From assembly GCA_018069465.1 (NCBI GenBank), contig JAGPUW010000006.1, positions 62,001 through 126,000 on the forward strand: 64,000 nt of DNA. Reading direction: 5' to 3'. Shown one piece after another: positions 25,287-35,130 of this stretch. A program made the translations under genes and the position numbers. The stretch is from Gammaproteobacteria bacterium (GTDB lineage Bacteria > Pseudomonadota > Gammaproteobacteria > Pseudomonadales > Porticoccaceae). Below the pieces are notes generated by a model. It ran no database searches and was not told the origin of the DNA. It was given only the letters and a program-made list of their open reading frames with translations. Numbering within the stretch: the stretch's first letter is position 1; every line of letters starts with the position of its first letter.

Positions 25287-26825
25287 CTAGGGCTTGCTAA
25301 TAGCTTCCAGCAAAGCGCGCAATTCTGTTTTCAGAATTTTACCGTAATTGTTCTTCGGTAGTTGTTCGACAAAATGGTAGTGCTTGGGTCGTTTGAAGCG
25401 GGCCATATTGTCGAGGCAGAAAGCGTCGAGTTGAGGGCCATCAAGCGCCGCTGTGTCTCGCCGCACGACAAAAGCGACAACTTCCTCTCCCCATTCTGGG
25501 TCGGCTTTACCAATCACTGACACCTCGACAACATCGGGGTGTTCCAGCAATATTTCTTCAACTTCCCGTGGGTAAATATTGGTGCCGCCGCTGATGATTA
25601 AATCCTTCGAGCGGTCTTTCAGACTTAAATAACCCTGGGCGTTGAGTACACCCATATCGCCGGTGTAGAGCCAGCCGTCGATGATGGTTTTAGCCGTGGC
25701 CTCGGGGTTTTGCCAATAGCCTTGCATCACGGTATCGCCGCTGACCAGTATTTCACCGATCTCGCCATCGGGCAGGCTATTGCCATTTTCGTCGGCGATG
25801 CGGGTTTCCACCGGCACCTGGGCACAGCCCACGGAGGCCAACAGTTCGTCGAGGGGCAGGTCATCGCGACCGAGGTGGTCTTCACGGTTGAGGCAGCTAA
25901 TGGTCATCGGCGTTTCGCCCTGGCCGTAGATCTGCGCAAATTTATTGCCAAAGCGTGCCATGGCCACTTTGATGTCGGCGACATACATCGGCCCGCCACC
26001 GTAGATCATGACTTTTAAGTTGTCGGTGTTTTCACCCTCTGCAGGCGGCGTTTCGACCATGCGTTTGATCATGGTTGGCGCGGCAAACATCGACACTTGT
26101 GGGTAGTGTTCGATCAACTGGAGAATTTCTTCAGGTTCAAAACTGCCACTTTGCGAGACGACTTGATGGGCGCCAGCGGCAATATTGGGGAAGGCGTAGA
26201 GGCCGGAACCGTGGGACATGGGGGCGGCGTGCAGCAGTGTTGAGCCCGGCTCAATAGTGTCGACACTGGCGAAGTAGCTCTGTGTCATGGCCATTAAATT
26301 GCGGTGGCTGAGCATCGCCCCTTTGGGCTGGCCGGTGGTGCCGCTAGTGTAGAACAGCCAGGCGATGGCGTCGGGCTTGCACTGTTGCAGGGCTAAAGGG
26401 ACTGAATTATAGACTTTTTGAAAGGCCGCCGAATTAACGCTGATGAATGACTTGAGTGTGTCGATAGTGTTGCTTAGCCCACCGATAGTATCGCTGAAAT
26501 CATCGGTAATAAAAGCGTGGCTGGCTGCGCTGTTTTCCAGAATATAGGCAAACTCTCGGCGATGGAGTTTGGCGTTGACTGGCACAGCGGTAAGCCCAGC
26601 GTGCAAGACGGCAAACAGTACTTCTATGTATTGAGGAGAGTTTTTCATCACCAGTGCGATGCGCTCACCGGGTTGGCAGTTCAGCTCATTTTTTAAATAA
26701 CTGGCAATGGCCCTGACTCGTTGGGCCAATGTGGTGTAGTCGCAGTGTGGATCAAGCCCGCTGGAGAGGGCTCTGTGCTCGGGGAAGCGGCGGGCAGACT
26801 TTTCAAGCAGTGAGGCAATATTCAT
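25287..26825 (-). CDS. AMP-forming acyl-CoA ligase
   Basis: 512 residues from ATG 26825 (MNIASLLEKSARRFPEHRAL is the usual family start); an upstream in-frame ATG at 26876 would add 17 residues with no family match. The ATP loop WLFYTSGTTGQPKGAMLSH, the A5 motif GQGETPM, YTGDMG and the hinge/C-domain KDRSKDLIISGGTNIYPREVEE are intact, as is the C-terminal catalytic lysine context (NNYGKILKTEL). It should adenylate a carboxylic or fatty acid and transfer it to CoA. It is read in the same direction as the Wzz-like gene 70 bases downstream. It could serve the acyl-CoA catabolic genes to the left or supply acyl groups for the surface polymer; generic ligases of this kind cannot be assigned a substrate. 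Confidence 0.88.
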   Translation of the reverse strand: MNIASLLEKSARRFPEHRALSSGLDPHCDYTTLAQRVRAIASYLKNELNCQPGERIALVMKNSPQYIEVLFAVLHAGLTAVPVNAKLHRREFAYILENSAASHAFITDDFSDTIGGLSNTIDTLKSFISVNSAAFQKVYNSVPLALQQCKPDAIAWLFYTSGTTGQPKGAMLSHRNLMAMTQSYFASVDTIEPGSTLLHAAPMSHGSGLYAFPNIAAGAHQVVSQSGSFEPEEILQLIEHYPQVSMFAAPTMIKRMVETPPAEGENTDNLKVMIYGGGPMYVADIKVAMARFGNKFAQIYGQGETPMTISCLNREDHLGRDDLPLDELLASVGCAQVPVETRIADENGNSLPDGEIGEILVSGDTVMQGYWQNPEATAKTIIDGWLYTGDMGVLNAQGYLSLKDRSKDLIISGGTNIYPREVEEILLEHPDVVEVSVIGKADPEWGEEVVAFVVRRDTAALDGPQLDAFCLDNMARFKRPKHYHFVEQLPKNNYGKILKTELRALLEAISKP

Positions 26826-26900
26826 GGGTTCAATTCGCAAGGTCGATGGCAATAGGTAATATGATCTCGTCAACAACAGTCCGTTTGTTAAAAACAGCTT

Positions 26901-27323
26901 CTATTTTTCTACCCGGGTATCAATAAACGAATAGCCCTCGATAAGTTCAGAGGTTTTTTCATCGGTGCTTATTTCAGTAAATTTTATTTTGTCATTACCA
27001 ATAAATTCAAATGAATATTTATCGGCTTTGTCGTGCTTGCCGTTTTGTTTCTCGTAAAAATGCGTGCCCTTCACCCACCAGGTGCCCTCATTAATTTGTG
27101 TGTTTTTGAGTACGCTGTATTCGTAGGATTTATAAACTAACTTAAAAGTACCATCGGCTTTTCGAGTCTGTATCCAGCTGTCTTTGCGGTTTTTATTTTC
27201 ATGTGCATACTCGCCTGACCATTCGCCAACGAATTTATCCAGATTAGTTGACGTACTCTCAGCGCAAGAGCTTGCGCCAAAACAGCTCAGTAATATGGTT
27301 AGAAATAGGGTTTTTATTTTCAT
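26901..27323 (-). CDS. Small exported protein, unknown function
   Basis: 140 residues; not a family I recognise. The N-terminus MKIKTLFLTILLSCFGASSCAES is a signal peptide, possibly of a lipoprotein, but neither cysteine has a canonical lipobox (LLSC, ASSC). The mature part (DKFVGEWSGEYAHENKNRKDSW, GTWWVKGTHFYEKQNGKH) has repeated W/Y/G strands of the kind found in small lipocalin-like or DUF beta-barrels. It is charged and lysine-rich compared with its neighbours. It lies 57 bases from the yciK stop and 75 from the ligase start on the same strand, so it may be part of either unit. Confidence 0.6.
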   Translation of the reverse strand: MKIKTLFLTILLSCFGASSCAESTSTNLDKFVGEWSGEYAHENKNRKDSWIQTRKADGTFKLVYKSYEYSVLKNTQINEGTWWVKGTHFYEKQNGKHDKADKYSFEFIGNDKIKFTEISTDEKTSELIEGYSFIDTRVEK

Positions 27324-27380
27324 CGTAAGCTCCAGTTGATAAGTGCTTTGTTGGGTTAATTCGCTTATTTGTAATGCGGC

Positions 27381-28136
27381 TTATTGAGCGTCAAAAGACT
27401 GCCCGCTAATGCCTTCGCTGTCCGGCCCCAGCAGATAGAGGTAGGCAGGCATGATCTCTTCGGGGGTGAGTAGAGTGCCGGGGTCTTCAGCCGGGTAGGC
27501 AACGGCGCGCATGGGTGTGCGAGTCGCGCCGGGGTTGAGGCAGTTGACGCGAACATTGCTGACCTCGTCGAGCTCACCGGCAAGTACCTGGGCGAGCCCC
27601 TCGGTGGCAAATTTCGACACGGCATAGGCACCCCAAAAGGGGCGGCCTTTGCGCCCGACACCGGATGAGGTGAAGACGATGGCGGCATCACCGGCGGTTT
27701 TCATGATTGGCAGCAGGGCTTTGGTGAGCAGGAACTGGGCGTTGAGATTGACCTGCATAACCTGCTGCCAAATTTGCGCTTGATAATTGGCGATAGTGGT
27801 GCGTTGGCCCAGTAGCCCGGCGTTGTGTAGAAGGCCGTGTAACTCACCGAACTCCTGCTCGATATTAGTGGCCATAGTTTGATAATCCTGCTCAGTAGCG
27901 CCTTCCAGGCAGAGCGGATAAATAGCGGGGGTTGGTGAACCGGCTTGTTCTATTTCATCGTAGACCGCTTCGAGTTTCTCAACCGTGCGCCCGAGCAGAA
28001 TCACCGTAGCGCCGTGGGCGGCGAAACTGATAGCCGCTGTGCGGCCAATGCCACTACCGGCACCGGTGACGAGAATGACTCTGTTATGCAGGCATTGGGG
28101 GGGCGGGTTATAGCTTTTGGGTTCTTCAGTGCTCAT
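27381..28136 (-). CDS. yciK: SDR family oxidoreductase YciK
   Basis: 251 residues. ILVTGAGSGIGRTAA, LLHNAGLLG and the SSGVGRKGRPFWGAYAVSKFA segment (catalytic S and YAVSK) are as in YciK of Enterobacteria and Pseudomonas. The physiological substrate of YciK is unknown. The gene order mtaD-ubiG-mupP-yciK on the strand opposite to gyrA is the same as in Pseudomonas, which supports orthology. Confidence 0.9.
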   Translation of the reverse strand: MSTEEPKSYNPPPQCLHNRVILVTGAGSGIGRTAAISFAAHGATVILLGRTVEKLEAVYDEIEQAGSPTPAIYPLCLEGATEQDYQTMATNIEQEFGELHGLLHNAGLLGQRTTIANYQAQIWQQVMQVNLNAQFLLTKALLPIMKTAGDAAIVFTSSGVGRKGRPFWGAYAVSKFATEGLAQVLAGELDEVSNVRVNCLNPGATRTPMRAVAYPAEDPGTLLTPEEIMPAYLYLLGPDSEGISGQSFDAQ

Positions 28137-28203
28137 GGTGATGATCTTTCGTTAGGTGAGTTAGCTGGCTCGCTTATTGAGTCGGTGGGCGCGCTGGTGA
28201 CTA

Positions 28204-28869
28204 TCAGGCAATCAGCAAATCGTAGAGTTGTCTGGAGTCGTTGACCAGGTATTGGGCTCCCCAGTCGTGCGGGCGCTCAGCGTCGTCAATATAGCCATAG
28301 GCGGCGGCGATGGTGGCGGTGCCTGCGTTGCGACCGGATTCAATATCGCGCAGGTGGTCGCCAATAAATACGGTGTGTTGCGGGGCGACGCCGAGTTGCC
28401 GGCAGGCCAGTAGCACGGGTTCGGCGTGGGGCTTGTTGTGCTCAACATCGTCGGGGCAAACCACGGCTTGTGGCGCCGGTTGCAGGGCGAGGCCCTCAAG
28501 TATCGCGCAGGTGAAGCGGCGTGGTTTATTGGTGACGATGCCCCAGGGTATGTGGTGCTGCCCGAGGGCTGTGAGCAGTTCGGCGAGACCGGGAAAGAGG
28601 CAGGTTTTCTGTGCCAGGTGGTCGCAGTATATATTGAGGAATTCTTCGCGCAGGGTCTCGAAGCCAGCATCGCTTTCACTGCACTTAAAGGCATAGCTGA
28701 GCAGGCCAGCTGAGCCATGGGTGATGATGGCGCGAATGTCGTTTTCACTCAAAGTCGGGCGCTGGTGTCGGCTCAGCATCAGGTTTATTGAGGTGGTGAA
28801 GTCGGGTGCGGTGTCGAGCAGGGTGCCGTCGAGGTCAAACAATACTGCCTGATAGTTTGCGCGTGACAT
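28204..28869 (-). CDS. mupP: HAD phosphatase, MupP/Gph type
   Basis: 221 residues. FDLDGTLLDTAPD is HAD motif I with the nucleophile and general-acid aspartates, VTNKP motif II, and FIGDHLRDIESGRNAG motif IV. By sequence alone it would be called phosphoglycolate phosphatase. Its position between ubiG and yciK is that of Pseudomonas MupP, the N-acetylmuramate-6-phosphate phosphatase of the anhydro-MurNAc recycling route, so I prefer that name. Whether the rest of that route (AnmK, AmgK, MurU) is present lies outside the window and would decide the matter. Confidence 0.78.
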   Translation of the reverse strand: MSRANYQAVLFDLDGTLLDTAPDFTTSINLMLSRHQRPTLSENDIRAIITHGSAGLLSYAFKCSESDAGFETLREEFLNIYCDHLAQKTCLFPGLAELLTALGQHHIPWGIVTNKPRRFTCAILEGLALQPAPQAVVCPDDVEHNKPHAEPVLLACRQLGVAPQHTVFIGDHLRDIESGRNAGTATIAAAYGYIDDAERPHDWGAQYLVNDSRQLYDLLIA

Positions 28870-28943
28870 CGACGATCTTCCTTTAATAGCTGGGCTTGTT
28901 ATAGCTGACTTGAGATTGACTGGCGGCTTGAGCGGCGGTCTGC

Positions 28944-29669
28944 CTACGCCGGTTTGTGGGCGTGCAATAGGTAGTTGATGCTGACATCGCCCTCGTTAAG
29001 GCTGTATTTCTTGCTCAGCGGGTTGTAAACCATGCCGGTCATTTCCGTCACCTCAAGCCCGGCTTCCCGCGCCCAGCGAGTGAGTTCAGAGGGGCGAATA
29101 AAGCTGCCGTAAGTGTGGGTGCCGCGGGGCAGCATATTGAGCACATATTCGGCACCGACGATGGCAAAAAGGAAAGCCTTGGGGTTGCGGTTGATGGTGG
29201 AGAAATACACATCGCCGCCGGGCTTTACCAGGCGCATGCAGGCCTTGATGATGGATGCGGGGTCGGGTACGTGCTCAAGCATTTCCAGGCAGGTGACCAC
29301 GTCGTAGCTTTCCGGGCTTTGCGCGGCCAGTTGCTCGGCGGTGATTTGCTGGTAGTCAATCTCGACACCGGACTCAAGGCTGTGCAGACGGGCGATTTTT
29401 AAAGGCGTTTCGCCCATGTCGATGCCTTTAACCGTCGCGCCGCGCTGGGCCATGGCTTCACAGAGAATGCCGCCGCCACAGCCGATGTCGAGCAGGGACT
29501 TTTCCGCCACCGGCGACAGCTGGTCTATCCAGTTGGCGCGCAGGGGATTGATGTCGTGCAGGGCTTTAAATTCACTGTTCCTGTCCCACCAGCGACTGGC
29601 GAGGGCTTCGAATTTGGCGATTTCCGCCGCATCGACATTGAATGTGTTCGCTGAGTCGTTACTGCTCAC
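28944..29669 (-). CDS. ubiG: Ubiquinone biosynthesis O-methyltransferase UbiG
   Basis: 241 residues when started at GTG 29669, which has GGAG 9 bases upstream and gives the length of E. coli UbiG (240). A longer frame from 29720 adds residues with no homology. [22 protein letters not shown] and the SAM site [19 protein letters not shown] are diagnostic. It catalyses both O-methylations of ubiquinone synthesis at the membrane. It follows mtaD by 59 bases and precedes mupP by 74, probably in one operon. Confidence 0.95.
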   Translation of the reverse strand: MSSNDSANTFNVDAAEIAKFEALASRWWDRNSEFKALHDINPLRANWIDQLSPVAEKSLLDIGCGGGILCEAMAQRGATVKGIDMGETPLKIARLHSLESGVEIDYQQITAEQLAAQSPESYDVVTCLEMLEHVPDPASIIKACMRLVKPGGDVYFSTINRNPKAFLFAIVGAEYVLNMLPRGTHTYGSFIRPSELTRWAREAGLEVTEMTGMVYNPLSKKYSLNEGDVSINYLLHAHKPA

Positions 29670-29728
29670 GGTCTTGTTCTCCAGAAATCTTTTGTCGTGC
29701 AGTCTTTGTGTGGCCGGCATGCTGTCAA

Positions 29729-31054
29729 TTAGCGCTCGGCCTGTATTTTTGTCTGCCAGCTTTGGGCTCTTTTGATGAGCTCGCCCTGGTCGGTATTCAG
29801 CAATTGACCATCTTCTACCACTAACTTGCCGTCGACCCAGGTGTGGCTGACGCGGCTGGCGCTATCGGTATAAAGCAACTGCGAGTAGGCATTATACAGG
29901 GGCTGGGAGGCAATATTGGCAAGGTTAATGGCGACCAGATCGGCAGCTTTGCCAATCTCGATGCTGCCGGTTTCGCCGTCAATGCCCAGCGCCCGTGCGC
30001 CGTTAATGGTGGCCAGCTCCAGTGCTTCGTGGGCGGGGAGCAGCTCTGGCTTGCCGGCCAGGCCTTTGGCGATCAGTGCCGCAGTGCGCGCTTCGCCGAG
30101 CAGGTTGAGGTCGTTGTTGCTGGCTGCGCCATCGGTGCCCAGGGCAATATTAATACCGGCTTTTTGCAGGGCTTCGACGGGGCAAAAGCCGCTGCCGAGT
30201 TTGAGGTTGGATTCTGGGCAGTGAATGACGTGGCTGCCGCTGGCGGCGAGCAGATCGATATCACTGTCGATAAGCTGAGTCATGTGCACGCACTGGGTGA
30301 GGGGTGACAACAGGCCCAGTTTATGGAGGTGTTCGATGGGCCGCACGCCCTTATCGGCGATGCTCTGGGCCACTTCATCGGCAGTTTCGTGCAGATGTAT
30401 TTGAATGGGTGCGTCGAGCTCGCCGGCCAGGGTGGCTATTTTTTCCAGTGCCGGGTCGTTGACGGTATAGGGTGCGTGGGGGCCGAAGGCGATGGAGATG
30501 CGGCTGTCGTCGCGAAATTCATCGCGCAGGTCGAGGCCCTTGTGAATGTACTCATCGGCATTGCGCGCCCAGGCGCTGGGGAATTCGAGCACCGGAAAGG
30601 CCAGCTGGCACTTAATGCCATTGCTGCGTGCGGCGCGGGCCGTTTGGTCGGGAAAGAAGTACATGTCGCTAAAGCAGGTGGTGCCGCCAAGGAGCATTTC
30701 GGCGATGGCGATTTCGGCACCATCGTAGACGAACTCTTCGCTCATCCAGCGGCTTTCCGCCGGCCAGATGGCGTCGTTGAGCCAGGAGTGCAGGCTTTGG
30801 TCGTCGGCATAGCCCCGCAATAGCGACATGGCCGCGTGCCCGTGGGCGTTAATTAAGCCGGGGATGAGCAGCGAGTCCGGTAAGTCGTATTGTTGCTGAG
30901 CGCTAAAGCGCTGTTGCGCTTCGCCGCTGGGTAGCAGGGCGATAATCCTGCCCTCGTGAATGGCGATGCTGCAGTCGCGCAGCACCGTGTTGCGCGGCAC
31001 TACGGGAATCAGCCAGCCCGCGTTGATCAAAATGTCGATGTTTTCTTCAGGCAT
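29729..31054 (-). CDS. mtaD: Amidohydrolase, methylthioadenosine/S-adenosylhomocysteine deaminase type
   Basis: 441 residues from ATG 31054 ([14 protein letters not shown]); the frame extends to 31138 without family match. Metal ligands are visible in [30 protein letters not shown] and GTDGAASNN. This TRZ/ATZ-family enzyme deaminates 5'-methylthioadenosine or related purines. Its place as first gene of the ubiG operon, divergent from gyrA, matches the P. aeruginosa gene PA3170, for which methylthioadenosine deaminase activity is known. mtnA, which lies nearby in Pseudomonas, is absent here. Confidence 0.85.
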   Translation of the reverse strand: MPEENIDILINAGWLIPVVPRNTVLRDCSIAIHEGRIIALLPSGEAQQRFSAQQQYDLPDSLLIPGLINAHGHAAMSLLRGYADDQSLHSWLNDAIWPAESRWMSEEFVYDGAEIAIAEMLLGGTTCFSDMYFFPDQTARAARSNGIKCQLAFPVLEFPSAWARNADEYIHKGLDLRDEFRDDSRISIAFGPHAPYTVNDPALEKIATLAGELDAPIQIHLHETADEVAQSIADKGVRPIEHLHKLGLLSPLTQCVHMTQLIDSDIDLLAASGSHVIHCPESNLKLGSGFCPVEALQKAGINIALGTDGAASNNDLNLLGEARTAALIAKGLAGKPELLPAHEALELATINGARALGIDGETGSIEIGKAADLVAINLANIASQPLYNAYSQLLYTDSASRVSHTWVDGKLVVEDGQLLNTDQGELIKRAQSWQTKIQAER

Positions 31055-31162
31055 GTTCTCTAGTAACGCTCGGCGTTGGCAAGGGGGCAAAAATGCGGAG
31101 TATAGCCTACTGGGCGAGGGCTTGGCTGCGGCTGTCAAAATAGGGGTATCAGTGGAGTTATA

Positions 31163-31171
31163 TGCTACAAT
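31163..31171 (+). promoter_or_regulatory. Extended -10 promoter of gyrA
   Basis: TGCTACAAT has the TGn extension plus TACAAT (31166-31171), 90 bases before the gyrA ATG. No good -35 hexamer sits 17 bases upstream, which is common for extended -10 promoters. The 207-base gap to mtaD is the only space for both divergent promoters. Confidence 0.5.
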
Positions 31172-31260
31172 TTCGGGCTTATGTGTCGGCCAAGAGTGCA
31201 GTGCCAGTGTAGCGCTGTCCGGGTTGAGACAAGACGGGAATTTCCAGGAAATAAGTTGGT

Positions 31261-33903
31261 ATGGTTGAAACAGCCGAACAAGTAGTACCGGTCAATATTG
31301 AACATGAACTGAGTAAGTCCTATCTCGATTACGCGATGAGCGTGATCGTGGGTCGGGCGCTACCCGATTTGCGCGATGGCTTAAAGCCGGTGCATCGGCG
31401 CGTACTGTTTGCGATGAGCGAGCTCAATAACGACTGGAACAAAGCCTACAAAAAATCGGCCCGTGTGGTCGGTGATGTGATTGGTAAATACCACCCCCAC
31501 GGCGATTCTGCCGTTTACGATACCATCGTACGCATGGCCCAGTCGTTCTCCCTGCGCTATCCCCTGGTCGATGGTCAGGGCAACTTTGGTTCGGTGGATG
31601 GAGATTCCGCTGCGGCGATGCGTTATACCGAAATCCGCATGTCGAAAATCGCCCACTCACTGCTGGCCGATCTCGATAAAGAAACCGTCGACTTCGTGCC
31701 CAACTACGATGAGTCTGAGTGGATCCCCGATGTGATGCCCACTCGCGTGCCCAACTTGTTGGTCAATGGTTCCTCGGGTATTGCCGTTGGCATGGCGACC
31801 AATATTCCCCCCCACAACCTGCGTGAAGTGATCGCCGCCTGTTTGGCGCTGATCGAAAATAAAGACATCAGCATTGATGAATTGATGACGATGGTACCGG
31901 GGCCGGACTTCCCCACCGCCGGTATTATTAATGGCCGGGCAGGTATTCTCGAAGCTTATCGCACCGGTCGTGGGCGCATTTATATTCGCGCCAGAGCCGA
32001 GGTAGAAGTCGACGCAAAGACCCAGCGCGAGACCGTTATTATTAGCGAGATCCCCTATCAGCTGAACAAAGCCAAGCTGATTGAGAAGATCGCCGAGCTG
32101 GTTAAAGACAAGAAAATCGAGGGCATTTCCGAGTTGCGCGACGAGTCTGACAAAGACGGCTTGCGCGTGGTGATTGAGCTCAAACGTGGCGAAATGGGCG
32201 ATGTGCTGCTCAACAACCTGTACGCCCAGACTCAGCTTGAAAGCGTGTTCGGCATCAATATTGTCGGCATTGTCGAGGGCCAGCCGCAAACGGTTAACCT
32301 CAAGCGTTTGCTGGAGATTTTCGTGCGTCACCGCATGGAAGTCGTTACCCGACGCACCACCTATTTATTGCGCAAGGCCCGAGAGCGGGGCCATATTCTT
32401 GAAGGGCTGGCGGTTGCCATCGCCAATATCGATCAGGTGATCGAGCTGATTAAAGGCTCGCCAACGCCCGCTGATGCTCGCCAGGGCTTGCTGGATATGG
32501 GCTGGAGTGCGACTGAGGTGCTGCCCTTTTTAGAGCGTGCAGAGGGCGCTTGTCGGCCCGATGAGCTGAGTGCCCAATACGGCCTGCGAGACAGCAAATA
32601 CTATCTGTCCGAAGCGCAGGCCCAGGCGATTCTCGAATTGCGTCTGCACCGTTTAACGGGCATGGAGCACGAGAAACTACTGGCGGAGTATCAGGAGAAG
32701 CTCAACGAGATTGTCGAGTATCTGGAAATCCTCGGTGATACCGTTCGTTTGATGAACGTGATTAAAGAAGAGCTGGTCGCCATTGACGAAGAGTTTGGTG
32801 ACGATCGCAAGACTGAAATTGTCGATTCGCGCCGCGACTTGACCATTGCTGACCTTATCCCAGAAGAGGACCGCGTGGTGACGATCTCCCACGGTGGCTA
32901 CGCCAAAACTCAGCCGCTGGATGACTACCAGGCGCAGCGCCGCGGTGGCACGGGTCGCTCGGCGACGGCGGTGAAAGATGAAGACTTTGTTGAGCACCTG
33001 TTGATCGCCAATACCCACAACACGATTTTGTGTTTCACCAGTGCCGGTAAGGTTTACTGGTTGAAAGTGTTTGAAATACCCGTCGCCAGTCGCAATGCCC
33101 GTGGCCGCCCGATGGTGAATTTATTGCCCCTCGAGGAGGGCGAGCGCATTACCTCGATGCTGCCAGTGGAAGAGTACCGCGACGACCAGTATGTGTTTAT
33201 GGCGACAGCCAATGGCACCGTGAAGAAAACCGAACTATCGGCCTTTGCCCGCCGCCGCAGTGTTGGCTTGCGAGCACTGGCGCTCGAAGAGGGTGATCGA
33301 CTCATTGGCACGGCGATAACCGATGGCGATTGCGATGTGATGCTGTTTTGCTCCAGCGGCAAAGTGACACGCTTTAACGAGAACGATGTGCGGGCCATGG
33401 GCCGCACGGCGAAAGGTGTGCGCGGTATGCGCGTGCCCGAGGGCGAAGAGCTGATCTCGCTGATTATTCCCGCCGAGGACAAAACTATTTTAACCGTCTG
33501 TGCCAAGGGCTACGGCAAGCGTACCTCGCTGACTGAATTCCCCAATTACAAGCGCGGCGGGCAGGGCGTGATCGCCATCCAAACCTCGGAGCGCAACGGC
33601 AAGTTGGTCGGCGCGGTACAGGTCGATGCCAGTCATGAACTTATGCTGATCTCAGATCAGGGCACCCTGGTTCGCACCCGTGTCGACGGCATTCCCACGC
33701 TGGGTCGCAACACCCAGGGCGTGCGTTTAATCCGCGTGCGCGAGGACGAAACGCTGGTCGGCGTGGCCGATATTCAGGAGGAGGAAACTCCTGCTGTCGC
33801 GGAAGAAAACGTGGACACAGAGGCAGCAGCGGACTCAGATGCAGGCTCAGACTCAGATGCAGGCTCAGATGTAGACTCGATCGTCGGAAATGACGATGAG
33901 TGA
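31261..33903 (+). CDS. gyrA: DNA gyrase subunit A
   Basis: 880 residues. The catalytic tyrosine lies in [12 protein letters not shown]. The quinolone-resistance region reads [17 protein letters not shown], so the serine and aspartate that mutate in resistant strains are the sensitive form. The GyrA box in the C-terminal wrapping domain is QRRGGTG, close to the QRRGGKG consensus. The tail after residue about 845 is an acidic stretch with a duplicated SDAGSD unit encoded by an 18-base direct repeat (33835-33870). It works with GyrB to introduce negative supercoils. Its end overlaps the start of pheA by 8 bases; in Pseudomonas serC lies between them. Confidence 0.97.
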   Translation: MVETAEQVVPVNIEHELSKSYLDYAMSVIVGRALPDLRDGLKPVHRRVLFAMSELNNDWNKAYKKSARVVGDVIGKYHPHGDSAVYDTIVRMAQSFSLRYPLVDGQGNFGSVDGDSAAAMRYTEIRMSKIAHSLLADLDKETVDFVPNYDESEWIPDVMPTRVPNLLVNGSSGIAVGMATNIPPHNLREVIAACLALIENKDISIDELMTMVPGPDFPTAGIINGRAGILEAYRTGRGRIYIRARAEVEVDAKTQRETVIISEIPYQLNKAKLIEKIAELVKDKKIEGISELRDESDKDGLRVVIELKRGEMGDVLLNNLYAQTQLESVFGINIVGIVEGQPQTVNLKRLLEIFVRHRMEVVTRRTTYLLRKARERGHILEGLAVAIANIDQVIELIKGSPTPADARQGLLDMGWSATEVLPFLERAEGACRPDELSAQYGLRDSKYYLSEAQAQAILELRLHRLTGMEHEKLLAEYQEKLNEIVEYLEILGDTVRLMNVIKEELVAIDEEFGDDRKTEIVDSRRDLTIADLIPEEDRVVTISHGGYAKTQPLDDYQAQRRGGTGRSATAVKDEDFVEHLLIANTHNTILCFTSAGKVYWLKVFEIPVASRNARGRPMVNLLPLEEGERITSMLPVEEYRDDQYVFMATANGTVKKTELSAFARRRSVGLRALALEEGDRLIGTAITDGDCDVMLFCSSGKVTRFNENDVRAMGRTAKGVRGMRVPEGEELISLIIPAEDKTILTVCAKGYGKRTSLTEFPNYKRGGQGVIAIQTSERNGKLVGAVQVDASHELMLISDQGTLVRTRVDGIPTLGRNTQGVRLIRVREDETLVGVADIQEEETPAVAEENVDTEAAADSDAGSDSDAGSDVDSIVGNDDE

Positions 33904-35002
33904 TGAAAAAAGTGCTGCTGGCACGACTGCCGATCTACCCGCTTTACGCGACCAGATTGACAGTATCGACAAGCAATTACTGGCCTTAATTGGCGAGCGG
34001 GCGCGCTGTGCGCAACGTGTTGCCGAGGTGAAGGTCGCCAGTGGTGACGCTGTTTTTTATCGCCCCGAGCGAGAGGCTCAGGTGCTGCGCAAGGTAATGG
34101 CCGCCAATGCCGGGCCCCTCGGTGATGAAGAAGTGGCCCGCCTGTTCCGTGAAATTATGTCGGCCTGCCTGGCACTTGAACAGCCGATTACGGTGGCCTT
34201 TCTCGGCCCCGAAGGCACTTTTACCCAGGCTGCGGCCCTAAAACATTTTGGCCACTCGGCACTGAGTCGGCCGATGACGGCGATTGATGAGGTGTTTCGT
34301 GAAGTCTCATCGGGCGCGGTGAATTACGGGGTAGTGCCTATTGAGAATTCGACCGAGGGGGTGGTTAACCATACTCTCGACAGTTTTCTTGAATCCTCTT
34401 TAAAGATTTGCGGCGAAGTTGAGCTGCGGATTCACCACCATTTTATGCTGGGCGCCAATACCAAAGCCGAGAATATTACCCGGGTCTACTCCCACTCCCA
34501 GTCGCTGGCGCAGTGCCGTAAATGGCTCGATGCCAATTATCCGGGGATCGAGCGCATACCGGTGAGCAGCAATGCCGAGGCAGCGCGACGGGTACAGGGC
34601 GAGTGGAATTCAGCGGCGATTGCCGGTGATATGGCCGTGCAGCTTTATTCGCTGGAAAAAATTCACGAAAAAATTGAAGACTATCCGGATAATTCAACCC
34701 GCTTTCTGGTCATAGGACGGGACGATATTCCGCCCAGTGGGGATGATAAGACCTCGATTATTGTCTCGGTTCACAATGCGCCGGGGGCTTTGTATTTATT
34801 GCTGGAGCCCTTCCAGACTCACGGTGTCGATTTGACCCGTGTCGAGACCCGACCGGCGCGCAGTGGCACCTGGAGCTACGTGTTTTTTATTGATTTTGTC
34901 GGCCATCAGGATGATGAAAATGTAACAGCGGCGCTGGCTCTGGTACGCGAAAGAGTGGCCGACTTGCGCATACTGGGCTCCTATCCCAGCGCGGTGCTTT
35001 GA
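33896..35002 (+). CDS. pheA: Chorismate mutase/prephenate dehydratase
   Basis: 368 residues from ATG 33896, which has GGAAA at a 6-7 base spacing; ATG 33890 would be too close. AroQ chorismate mutase at about 15-95 ([30 protein letters not shown]), prephenate dehydratase at about 100-280 ([36 protein letters not shown]), ACT regulatory domain at about 285-365 ([23 protein letters not shown]). It commits chorismate to phenylalanine and should be feedback-inhibited through the ACT domain. The overlap with gyrA means translation may be coupled. Confidence 0.95.
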   Translation: MSDEKSAAGTTADLPALRDQIDSIDKQLLALIGERARCAQRVAEVKVASGDAVFYRPEREAQVLRKVMAANAGPLGDEEVARLFREIMSACLALEQPITVAFLGPEGTFTQAAALKHFGHSALSRPMTAIDEVFREVSSGAVNYGVVPIENSTEGVVNHTLDSFLESSLKICGEVELRIHHHFMLGANTKAENITRVYSHSQSLAQCRKWLDANYPGIERIPVSSNAEAARRVQGEWNSAAIAGDMAVQLYSLEKIHEKIEDYPDNSTRFLVIGRDDIPPSGDDKTSIIVSVHNAPGALYLLLEPFQTHGVDLTRVETRPARSGTWSYVFFIDFVGHQDDENVTAALALVRERVADLRILGSYPSAVL

Positions 35003-35130
35003 CGCGGTGCTTTGAATAGAACCGTGCTTCTATAACGAACTTCTGGCAACAGACTCTTGTCTGTCTGCCCTTTTAATTAGCGGTAACCCCACTATGTTTC
35101 TAAGCCCAGCTAAGCCTGCTATGACTTGTT

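Noticed and set aside
31657-32331. Long antisense frame inside gyrA
   Set aside because: Shadow of the high-GC coding strand; the product resembles nothing and gyrA is intact on the other strand. The same applies to long antisense frames at 398-1159, 10333-11016 and 38180-38854.
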